Assembly: GCA_019113175.1 (NCBI GenBank)
Contig: DXHY01000059.1
Location: forward strand, 1 to 64,000
Source: Candidatus Eisenbergiella stercoravium
GTDB lineage: Bacteria; Bacillota; Clostridia; Lachnospirales; Lachnospiraceae
Direction of reading: 5' to 3'
DNA length: 64,000 bases
Positions 24,660 to 32,136 of this stretch are shown in pieces; position 1 is the stretch's first letter; each line of letters begins with the position of its first letter. The notes beneath the pieces are model-generated. The model was not told the DNA's origin. It worked only from the letters and a program-made list of their open reading frames with translations, and did no database searches. A program made the translations under genes and the position numbers.

Positions 24660-25832
24660 TCAGAAATAAAGATTGTCCAGTTCTCCCAGAAGCTGGATGA
24701 GACGGCTTCTGCACAGCTCAATGACCTTCCGGCCCTCCTCCGTACTGAAGCCATCCCTGCGCATGGTGCGGCGCATCAGCCGGGCATAGCCGATTACCAT
24801 GGCCTTTTTCTCCACTTCATCCACATATTCCTGGTTCTCTGTATTCAGATATCGTTTCAGGGATTTTTTCCAGAATTCCTTTGCGGTCTCATACGGCATC
24901 TTCAGGAAATTCCGGACCACGGCAGGATCCAGTTCGCCGAATCCCACAAACGCCATGTACATGGAGGCCAGTTCAAAAACCGGATGACCGCAGTAGAGGG
25001 TATCCATGTCCAGAATCAGTACCTCGTCATTCTGCATCACAATATTATTGGTATGATAATCTCCGTGAAGCAGGGTATCCCGGTCAGGGATAGCCTCCAT
25101 CATGGTCTGCAGCTTTTTTCCGGCCTCTTCCGGCAGCAGCTGCTGCGCATACCTGACACAATCCATGGCAAATTCCCTGATATCCGGCACATCACCGGGC
25201 TTTGCATGGGTGCTGTGCAGCTTCTGCATCAGTTCCACATACAGATCGACGTAGTGGTCAATCTCCTCCGGGCAGGCGGCGATCAGTCTGGAGAAGGAAC
25301 GTGAGTTGACCAGTTCAAACACCGAGCCGTAGCTGTCTCCCACGCGTACCACATCATAGGGAATCGCTGTAGGAATCCCCAGAACAAAAGCCCTGCGGGC
25401 CAGCTCCCGTTCCCTCTTCACATCGGGCAGGCAGTCTGGATTGCGATAAACCTTAACCACAGTTTCCCGGTCGATGCGGTACACTGTGCCGTTGGCTCCC
25501 TGGCCGATGATCTCGCAGCCTTCCACAGAAAGAACCCGATAGGCCTTTTCCACAGAAAACATTTCCGTAAATCCCGTTATATCCAGAATCTCATAGACCT
25601 CCGGAGAAGCATTGACCAGCTTAAGCTGAGGCTCCAGCTTTCCCAGATGCAGCACCATCCGCAGACCGGCGCTTGAAATATAGGTCAGATCCTTCAGATC
25701 AAGGATCATTCCATCATGAGGGCAGCTTTCCCTCTGCGCCATAACCTCTGTTTCCAAAACCGGAGCGTTGGTGGAGTCAATGTGCCCGGACAAGGCCACT
25801 TTGAGCAGATTATCTTCCGTAATCCCGTTCAT
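24660..25832 (-). CDS. STAS domain fused to aminoglycoside-phosphotransferase-like kinase
   Basis: A 390-residue fusion. Residues 1-95 are a STAS (anti-sigma antagonist) domain with DLKDLTYISSAGLRMVL, the Ser pair at 53-54 marking the phosphoacceptor loop. Residues 100-390 are an APH/choline-kinase-like fold: glycine loop GQGANGTVYRI (110-120), ATP-binding Lys127, catalytic HGDYHTNN (256-263) and DMD (275-277). The kinase core looks intact. Substrate unknown: a small molecule or a protein, perhaps the STAS domain itself. ATG 25832 follows GAAGGAGG. It precedes the iron-type dehydrogenase by 18 bases. Confidence 0.85.
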   Translation of the reverse strand: MNGITEDNLLKVALSGHIDSTNAPVLETEVMAQRESCPHDGMILDLKDLTYISSAGLRMVLHLGKLEPQLKLVNASPEVYEILDITGFTEMFSVEKAYRVLSVEGCEIIGQGANGTVYRIDRETVVKVYRNPDCLPDVKRERELARRAFVLGIPTAIPYDVVRVGDSYGSVFELVNSRSFSRLIAACPEEIDHYVDLYVELMQKLHSTHAKPGDVPDIREFAMDCVRYAQQLLPEEAGKKLQTMMEAIPDRDTLLHGDYHTNNIVMQNDEVLILDMDTLYCGHPVFELASMYMAFVGFGELDPAVVRNFLKMPYETAKEFWKKSLKRYLNTENQEYVDEVEKKAMVIGYARLMRRTMRRDGFSTEEGRKVIELCRSRLIQLLGELDNLYF

Positions 25833-25963
25833 TTTGAGATTCCTCCTTCAAATTCACTGCAGCCAAATGTATCACAGCCGTAAAAATATCCTCACGGTAT
25901 GAATTATACTGAACCGGTGTTTTGTTTTCAATAACATTCTGGCAGTTGAACCGGTACAAAACA

Positions 25964-25995
25964 GCCCGGCGGCCATTTTCCCATGGCCGCCGGGC
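25964..25995 (-). terminator. Intrinsic terminator of nrdD
   Basis: Perfect 13-base stem GCCCGGCGGCCAT / ATGGCCGCCGGGC with a 6-base loop, followed on the minus strand by TGTTTTG. Confidence 0.75.
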
Positions 25996-26072
25996 TTCTT
26001 TATGGTTCTTGCTTTCTCATTTTCATTTCTTTCCGTATTCCGCAGCTTCAGCAGATCTCATCCTCTCACCGC

Positions 26073-28481
26073 TCACGCATTCACCACATCCGGCCTTATG
26101 CCGCCATTCTCCTGCGCATACTTCCTGATATTGGACGCGTTCGCGTACCGGGTGAAGGAATCACCGTCCGCAACCACCAGCGTAGGTGCCTGCATCACGC
26201 CATATTTCTGCGCCAGTTCCGCGTTCTCCTGAGCATCTACCGGAATATAGTCCATATCCTTCAGATACTCCTTTGCCAGACGGCAGTTGGGACAGGTCTT
26301 CGTGGTGAACAGGTACTTCACCACATCGGGATGCTGTGTCTGCGCGGCAGGTTCCTTTTTCTCAAAGTCAGAGATGTCCACCACGCGGGGCCCCTTATGC
26401 TTCAGCACCGATTTTGAAACATCGTATTCGGTCCGGTTCTGGAATTCCTGAACCTTTCCATCATTCCAGTTCTGGACAGGACGATAGTAACCGGTGATAC
26501 GGCTCCATACCTCCGTTACCCTGCCGCACTTCGGGCAGACCTTCTGCTCTCCGGTCAGATAGCCGTGCTCCGGGCAGATGGAGTAGGTGGGAGACATGGT
26601 GTAGTAGGGAAGCTTATAGTTTTCCGCGATGGTACGTACCAGATTGGCAGCCGCCTTCCAGTCGGGCAGCTTTTCTCCAAGGAAGGCATGGAATACGGTT
26701 CCCGAGGTATACAGAGTCTGCATCTCGTCCTGAATGTCCAGGGCGTCAAAAATGTCTACGGTATAGTCCACCGGCAGGTGGGAGGAGTTGGTATAGTAAG
26801 GGGTATCTCCCTCCTTGCCTGCGGTTTTGATGCCGGGCCATCTCTTCCTGTCGTGCTTCGCCAGACGATAGGTTGTGCTCTCCGCAGGGGTGGCTTCCAG
26901 ATTGTAAAGATCGCCATACTGCTCCTGATAATCGGACAGACGCTCTCTCATATGGTTGAGCACATCGATGGTAAATTTCTGCGTCTTTTCACTGGACATA
27001 TCAGCTCTCAGCCAATTGGCGTTCAGTCCCACCTCGTTCATGCCAATCAGGCCGATGGTGGAAAAATGATTGTCGAAGCTTCCCAGATAGCGCTTTGTAT
27101 AAGGATACAGCCCTTCGTTCAGAAGGCGGGTGATCACATCCCTCTTGATCTTCAGTGAACGGGCCGCGATGTCCATCATGTGGTCGAGCCGCTTGTAAAA
27201 CTCCTCTTCATCCGCGGACAGATAGGCGATTCTGGGCATATTAATGGTCACCACACCCACGCTTCCGGTGCTCTCGCCGGAACCGAAATATCCGCCGGTT
27301 TTCTTTCTCAGCTCTCTCAGGTCAAGACGCAGGCGGCAGCACATGGAACGCACGTCGCTCGGCTTCATGTCGGAGTTGATATAATTGCTGAAATAGGGCG
27401 TGCCGTATTTCGCCGTCATTTCAAAGAGCAGGCGGTTATTTTCCGTATCGGACCAGTCAAAATCTCTGGTGATGGAGTAGGTGGGGATCGGATACTGGAA
27501 ACCCCGGCCATTGGCGTCGCCCTCGATCATGATCTCGATAAACGCCTTGTTGACCATGTCCATTTCCTTCTTACAGTCCTTATAGCAGAAATCCATTTCC
27601 TTTCCGCCCACGATGGCCGGAAGCTCCGCCAGGTCGTCCGGGACGGTCCAGTCCAGCGTGATGTTGGAAAACGGCGCCTGCGTGCCCCAGCGGCTTGGGG
27701 TGTTCACGCCGTAAATAAAGGATTCAATGCACTTTTTCACTTCCGGATAGGTCAGATTATCCGCCTTCACAAAGGGAGCGAGGTAAGTATCAAAGGAGGA
27801 AAAAGCCTGTGCGCCTGCCCACTCGTTCTGCATGATGCCGAGGAAGTTCACCATCTGGTTGCACAGCACGGAGAGGTGCTTTGCGGGAGCCGAGGTGATC
27901 TTTCCGGGAATGCCTCCAAGGCCCTCCTGAATGAGCTGCTTCAAAGACCAGCCCGCACAGTAGCCGGTAAGCATGGACAGATCATGAATATGGATGTCCG
28001 CGTTCCTGTGCGCCTGGGCGATCTCCTCGTCATAGACCTCGCTCAGCCAGTAATTGGCCGTTACAGCTCCGGAATTGCTCAGAATCAGACCTCCCACAGA
28101 ATAGGTGACAGTGGAGTTCTCCTTCACGCGCCAGTCTTCTACCTTTACATAGCCGTTGACCACTTCTTTATAGTCCAGAATCGTGGATTTCATGTTCCGC
28201 ATTTTTTCCCGCTGCTTGCGGTACAGGATATAGGCCTTGGCCACTTCCGCGTAGCCCGCCTGCTCAAGGACCTTTTCCACGCTGTCCTGAATGTCCTCCA
28301 CGTGAACGGCTCCCTCTTCCACCTTATCCTGAAAATCCGCCGTCACGCGCAGGGACAGCAGATCGATGATATCGTTGTTGTACTGCGTATCCGTGGCGTC
28401 AAAGGCCTTCCTGATGGCATCTCCGATTTTGGTCAGCGTGAAATCCGCCTTGTCTCCGTTTCTCTTAATGACCTGGAACAT
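26073..28481 (-). CDS. nrdD: Anaerobic ribonucleoside-triphosphate reductase with C-terminal glutaredoxin-like domain
   Basis: Class III reductase making dNTPs without oxygen; 802 residues from ATG 28481 (GGGGGAAAG site). Residues 1-90 are an ATP cone (FQVIKRNGDKADFTLTKIGD). The barrel follows, then a four-Cys zinc site (ICPEHGY, VCPKCG) and the radical-bearing SRITGYYRPVQNWNDGK. After the usual end comes an 86-residue thioredoxin-fold domain with CPNC at about 730-733 and MQAPTLVV. That domain probably supplies the reducing dithiol. No activase gene (nrdG) is beside it. Tandem NrdR-type boxes lie upstream. The ORF extends to 28577 but crosses the leader hairpin. Confidence 0.93.
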   Translation of the reverse strand: MFQVIKRNGDKADFTLTKIGDAIRKAFDATDTQYNNDIIDLLSLRVTADFQDKVEEGAVHVEDIQDSVEKVLEQAGYAEVAKAYILYRKQREKMRNMKSTILDYKEVVNGYVKVEDWRVKENSTVTYSVGGLILSNSGAVTANYWLSEVYDEEIAQAHRNADIHIHDLSMLTGYCAGWSLKQLIQEGLGGIPGKITSAPAKHLSVLCNQMVNFLGIMQNEWAGAQAFSSFDTYLAPFVKADNLTYPEVKKCIESFIYGVNTPSRWGTQAPFSNITLDWTVPDDLAELPAIVGGKEMDFCYKDCKKEMDMVNKAFIEIMIEGDANGRGFQYPIPTYSITRDFDWSDTENNRLLFEMTAKYGTPYFSNYINSDMKPSDVRSMCCRLRLDLRELRKKTGGYFGSGESTGSVGVVTINMPRIAYLSADEEEFYKRLDHMMDIAARSLKIKRDVITRLLNEGLYPYTKRYLGSFDNHFSTIGLIGMNEVGLNANWLRADMSSEKTQKFTIDVLNHMRERLSDYQEQYGDLYNLEATPAESTTYRLAKHDRKRWPGIKTAGKEGDTPYYTNSSHLPVDYTVDIFDALDIQDEMQTLYTSGTVFHAFLGEKLPDWKAAANLVRTIAENYKLPYYTMSPTYSICPEHGYLTGEQKVCPKCGRVTEVWSRITGYYRPVQNWNDGKVQEFQNRTEYDVSKSVLKHKGPRVVDISDFEKKEPAAQTQHPDVVKYLFTTKTCPNCRLAKEYLKDMDYIPVDAQENAELAQKYGVMQAPTLVVADGDSFTRYANASNIRKYAQENGGIRPDVVNA

Positions 28482-28548
28482 GAGCTTTCCCCCTTGTATT
28501 TGATTTCCTGAATGGATTCTGCACCGCCTGTTAAGCTTCTGAAACAGA

Positions 28549-28574
28549 AATGTCCATCCTGGCGGATGGACATT
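28549..28574 (-). promoter_or_regulatory. Perfect hairpin in the nrdD leader
   Basis: AATGTCCATCC-TGGC-GGATGGACATT, an 11-base perfect stem between the NrdR boxes and the nrdD start. There is no T-run, so it is not a terminator; role unknown. Confidence 0.6.
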
Positions 28575-28634
28575 CATCCATAAAGCGGGCGATGAACCTA
28601 TTGTAGCACCATTCCCCCTTCAAGTCAACGGAAG

Positions 28635-28682
28635 ACACTACATATTGTATTTTCGTCCGAATCATGTTCCAAATATTGTAGA
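28635..28682 (-). promoter_or_regulatory. Tandem NrdR-type boxes upstream of nrdD
   Basis: ACACTACATATTGTAT (28635-28650) and CCAAATATTGTAGA (28669-28682) resemble the NrdR box (acaCwATATaTwGtgt). The shared TATTGTA cores are exactly 31 bases apart, three helical turns, the spacing known for NrdR tandem sites. Repression of nrdD by NrdR-ATP/dATP is inferred. Besides these boxes and the leader hairpin, I see nothing else in 28482-28788. Confidence 0.72.
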
Positions 28683-28788
28683 TTTATGCAGGAAGAAGTT
28701 CATCCCGCCCGCTCATTTCCCGCGCTCAGCGGATCCGGCCGCCGCATCTGTACGGATATCCGACGGCTCTTCTGCCTCGGGTATTAGA

Positions 28789-29838
28789 TTATCTGGTCTG
28801 CAGGAATTCATATTCCCTCTGCGCCTTTGCGTCATCCGGATACAGGGCAAGGTATTCCTCCATTTTCAGCTTTGCCTGGTCGAACTGTCCCAGATATTCG
28901 CAGGCGACGATTTCATTGAACCGCAGCGTCTGCATGATCTGGTTTCCTTCCATGGCGATTCCCGACTGAAATGCGGTCAGGGCCGCTTCGTACTCCTCAA
29001 TGCGCAGATCGCACAGGCCGAGCTGGTTATAGATCTGGGCGTCCAGCGTCTGGCTCAGATAGTTGTTGTAAACGCTGGCTGCATAATTATAATCGCCGAG
29101 CTGCTCGTAGGTCTGCCCCAGAAGGCTCACCACCTCGGAGGAGCTGTCCGTATCCATGGCGCTTTCCAGCGCGTTCCTCGCCGTATCATAATTTCCCAGA
29201 TAATAGTTCATACGGCCCCTGTTATAGTCGCTGAGCTTACTGTCCCCATCGTCCAGAACCGCCTGCAGGTACCCCTGTCCCAGCTCCTGCTGGCCGTTTT
29301 CCGCGCAGCTGCAGAAAATGTCGATCCTGAGATCATAATCCCTGGAATCGATGGACACCGCCGTATCAAAATCCGCAGAGGCCGCCTCCGTATCTCCCTG
29401 TGCCAGTTCGATCACGCCCTTCAGATAATAAGCCGTTTTTTCCTTCGGACGAAGAGCGATGATCGACTCATACACGCCCTTTGCGCCGTCCAGATTTCCC
29501 TGCTTGTAATAGGCTGTCGCAAGATAGTAGTTGATATCATAATCCAACTGGTCCGGCCGCTCGTCGCTGAAGGAAAGCGCGCGCTGCAGGCTGCTCACCG
29601 CTGAATCGTACTGGGACAGGCCCATGTAGGCGAGCCCCATCCCCCGGTAGGCAAGCTGGGCGTCCTCCCCGTTCAGCACCGCAGCGTCAAAGGACTTCAG
29701 AGCTTCCTCGTATTCCAGCTGTTCCACCAGAGCCATGCCCTGATCCAGATTTTCTGTTTTCCCGGAGCCGCAGCCGGGAAGGACCGCCAGGGCGAGGGCC
29801 GCCAGGACCGCTGCTGCTTTTCTTCTGTCATGCTTCAT
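28789..29838 (-). CDS. Tetratricopeptide-repeat lipoprotein
   Basis: A 349-residue secreted protein. The N-terminal KHDRRKAAAVLAALALAVLPGC is a lipoprotein signal with lipobox Cys at about residue 23. The rest is a series of roughly eight 34-residue TPR helices (patterns such as AYRGMGLAYMGLSQYDSAVS and AYYLKGVIELAQGDTEAA). TPRs are protein-binding scaffolds, here exposed on the outer face of the membrane. Partner unknown. It is monocistronic on the minus strand. Confidence 0.85.
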   Translation of the reverse strand: MKHDRRKAAAVLAALALAVLPGCGSGKTENLDQGMALVEQLEYEEALKSFDAAVLNGEDAQLAYRGMGLAYMGLSQYDSAVSSLQRALSFSDERPDQLDYDINYYLATAYYKQGNLDGAKGVYESIIALRPKEKTAYYLKGVIELAQGDTEAASADFDTAVSIDSRDYDLRIDIFCSCAENGQQELGQGYLQAVLDDGDSKLSDYNRGRMNYYLGNYDTARNALESAMDTDSSSEVVSLLGQTYEQLGDYNYAASVYNNYLSQTLDAQIYNQLGLCDLRIEEYEAALTAFQSGIAMEGNQIMQTLRFNEIVACEYLGQFDQAKLKMEEYLALYPDDAKAQREYEFLQTR

Positions 29839-29983
29839 TTGTGATTCCTCATATCTTCTCAGGCATTTTCCATTTTCTTTATCCTACCGCAAAGCACGGC
29901 GGCGGTCAACCGCGGGAACGGCATTTCATTCTTTTCTTCCTGCCAAAGGTTTCTGTTCGCCGGTCAGCAACTAACGGAGAATC

Positions 29984-30976
29984 CTAAATTGTGGACAGGC
30001 ATCCCTCTTCCTGTAAAAAATGCTCCAGATATTCTGACGCCCCTTCTTCCGACATTCCAAAATATTTTTCCAGTTTTTTCCCAATCTGCTCCCGGCTGCT
30101 TCCGTTTTCCAGATTGTCCAGAATCATTGCCCGGATCCCCTTTTCCATTCCTTCTTCACGGCCTTCTTCTACTCCATCCATGAAAAAGCTGCCCATTTCC
30201 TCATACATGTTATATTCCCCTTTCCCGTTCCGATAGTCCTCCGCCTTCTCCAGCAGCTTTCTGTTGTCCGTCATCACCGCTATCGCCTCCAGCGTGTCTC
30301 TGTCCAGTTTCCGGTACGCCTCCTGCTCTCCGATAAACCTCCTCATTTCCCTTCGATCCTTTCGGAAAGGCAGCACCGCAAGCAGTTCTCTCAGCGAAGT
30401 CCGGAACGTTCCGTAATCCATCGGCTCATCCGCGCGAATCAGGATCATCGGATAATCGCGGAACAATCCGCGGAAAGCATCTTCTTTTTCAAAGCGCATC
30501 ATATCACTCAGATACTGCGGTCCGTCCCAGGGTTCGATCCCATGGTACAGACATACGGTATAAACGGGGAACAGCCGGTCCGTACTCCGGAGCCGTCCCA
30601 TCCTCTCTGAAGCGTTCCGGTACTCTTCCGTATTCTCATTCTTCCTCTGAATGGCCCTTGCCTGGCGCAGATATTCCTGCACGTCATAATTCATGCAGCG
30701 GAGCGGCATCCCGTAATCTACCGTTTCCTGGGCTTCCAGCGCCACCAGCCGCAGGATGCTTCCTCCTTTTCTGACCCGCCGGATCATATCCCGGGTGCGG
30801 CCACGGTATTTCAGCTTCCGCCCCCTTCCTTCCATTTCGGTATAGTGCTCCGACACATTCTCGAGCTGTTCCGGATCTACCGCCTGAACGCCGCCGAATA
30901 CGGCGCCGTTCATCAGATCGGCAAACCTGGCGTTGTCCTCCAGATAGCGCAGAATGGCATCGTTCTTTTCTCCCAT
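29984..30976 (-). CDS. Rpn-family (PD-(D/E)XK, Transposase_31-like) nuclease
   Basis: A 330-residue protein of the Rpn recombination-promoting nuclease family. The conserved beta-hairpin with acidic residues is LVALEAQETVDYGMPLRCM, followed by the family block VQEYLRQARAIQ. The C-terminus has the usual acidic helical tail (GVEEGREEGMEKGIRAMILD). Family members are Mg-dependent DNA endonucleases linked to RecA-independent recombination; I see no inverted repeats marking a mobile element. ATG 30976 has AAAAGGAGG upstream. Confidence 0.8.
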   Translation of the reverse strand: MGEKNDAILRYLEDNARFADLMNGAVFGGVQAVDPEQLENVSEHYTEMEGRGRKLKYRGRTRDMIRRVRKGGSILRLVALEAQETVDYGMPLRCMNYDVQEYLRQARAIQRKNENTEEYRNASERMGRLRSTDRLFPVYTVCLYHGIEPWDGPQYLSDMMRFEKEDAFRGLFRDYPMILIRADEPMDYGTFRTSLRELLAVLPFRKDRREMRRFIGEQEAYRKLDRDTLEAIAVMTDNRKLLEKAEDYRNGKGEYNMYEEMGSFFMDGVEEGREEGMEKGIRAMILDNLENGSSREQIGKKLEKYFGMSEEGASEYLEHFLQEEGCLSTI

Positions 30977-31246
30977 TTTCTACAGCCTCCTTTTCCCGGC
31001 AGGCATGCGGAAAGCGTCCCTGCCGTTGTCCCTTTTTTCGTTGTGTTCCAACCTCTGTGTAAATACGGCAGATTCGCCAGAAGAATAACGCAGATCGTCA
31101 GATATGTCATTGATGAAATCATCATAAACAAATGGAGCTCAAATGTCAATTGTTTTTTCGTAACCGGATGCTTCCTGCCGTTACATTTTCGTACGGTCTG
31201 CGCAGTGAATGCGCAGACCTGGCTGAGCAGTAACCAGGCCTGTCCA

Positions 31247-32074
31247 TCACCCACGGCAGGAAAGCATTATCGCCTGCTGTACCTCAAGCAGACAGCTCTT
31301 GAAAGAATAACCTGCAAAAAAGGCGCTGTCGATCACATCCTCCGACACCTCTTCCCCACGGGTAAAGGGCGGGCAGGGATTGAGCAGGGCGCCGGGGCGG
31401 GCCAGTTCCATTCTTTGCTTCGTAATCTGAAATTTTCGGAAAGCCTCTTTGTGTTCTTTCGGCCAGGCATCCGTGCAGACGATGTCCGCGTCCGCCATGG
31501 CCTCATCCAGATCATGGCAGACTTTTACTCCGTCCATCTCAAAACCCTGCGGGCAGCACTGGACGAAGGACAGGCCAAGAACATCCGCCGCTTCCTTCCA
31601 GGACTGGCCGATATTCCCCGCCTCGCCAAAAAACAGGTAATGATCGCGCCGAAAATCCTGCCGGATGCGGGAAAGGGCATACAAATCGGAGAGAATCTCA
31701 CAGGGATGGTTTTCATCCGTCATGGCGTTGACCACCGGGCAGGCGGAATTTGCCGCCAGCCGCTCGAGAAGCCGGATGTCTCTGTGTCTTATCACCAGCA
31801 GATCGGCCCAGTTCGCCAGATAGCCCGCCACATCTTTCAGATCCTCTTTTTTGTCCAGCGTTTCCGGTGGAAAAAGGATGGGCTGGCCGCCCAGCGCGGC
31901 GACGCCCTTTTCAAAGGTCACGCGGGTGCGCAGGCTTGCTGAGGGAAAGCAGAGCACCGCCGTTTTTCCCTGCAGCGCCTCCCTGTGTTTTCCGGCCCGG
32001 AGCTCATCCGCCAGGCGGAACACCTCATCAATTCCTTTTTCTCCCAAATCCGAAAGGTGAATCAGATGTTTCAC
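31247..32074 (-). CDS. Aspartate/ornithine carbamoyltransferase family protein
   Basis: A 275-residue protein, shorter than the usual 300-330. FPSASLRTRVTFE takes the place of the carbamoyl-phosphate motif S-T-R-T-R; S-L-R-T-R as here is the form known from acetylornithine carbamoyltransferases. ENHPCEILSDL matches HPxQ with Glu for Gln, and CPPFTRGEEVSEDV corresponds to the C-terminal HCLP-RGEEV loop with the His missing. I read GTG 32074 as start (GGAGGTGGTAAAT upstream); the frame continues to 32140 through a hairpin. Amino-acceptor substrate is uncertain. It follows jetC by 62 bases. Confidence 0.7.
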   Translation of the reverse strand: MKHLIHLSDLGEKGIDEVFRLADELRAGKHREALQGKTAVLCFPSASLRTRVTFEKGVAALGGQPILFPPETLDKKEDLKDVAGYLANWADLLVIRHRDIRLLERLAANSACPVVNAMTDENHPCEILSDLYALSRIRQDFRRDHYLFFGEAGNIGQSWKEAADVLGLSFVQCCPQGFEMDGVKVCHDLDEAMADADIVCTDAWPKEHKEAFRKFQITKQRMELARPGALLNPCPPFTRGEEVSEDVIDSAFFAGYSFKSCLLEVQQAIMLSCRG

Positions 32075-32095
32075 ATTTACCACCTCCAAAATCCG

Positions 32096-32122
32096 GAAGA
32101 ATGTCCCAAAGGGACATTCTTC
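32096..32122 (-). repeat. Single C-type hairpin module before the carbamoyltransferase gene
   Basis: Perfect 12-base stem GAAGAATGTCCC / GGGACATTCTTC with a 3-base loop, close to the C module GAAGAATGGC/GCCATTCTTC of the 5.3 kb array. It lies between jetC and the GGAGG of the next gene. Confidence 0.7.
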
Positions 32123-32136
32123 GGCATGAAACTTAG

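Noticed and set aside
27180-28511. 443-residue plus-strand protein
   Set aside because: Antisense shadow of nrdD, whose domains are unambiguous.
29984-30976. Insertion sequence transposase
   Set aside because: Although the family is called transposase-like, it is an Rpn nuclease and no terminal inverted repeats or target duplications were seen.
31247-32074. Replacement JetD of the Jet operon
   Set aside because: Motifs are those of carbamoyltransferases; no Toprim or DUF2220 features.
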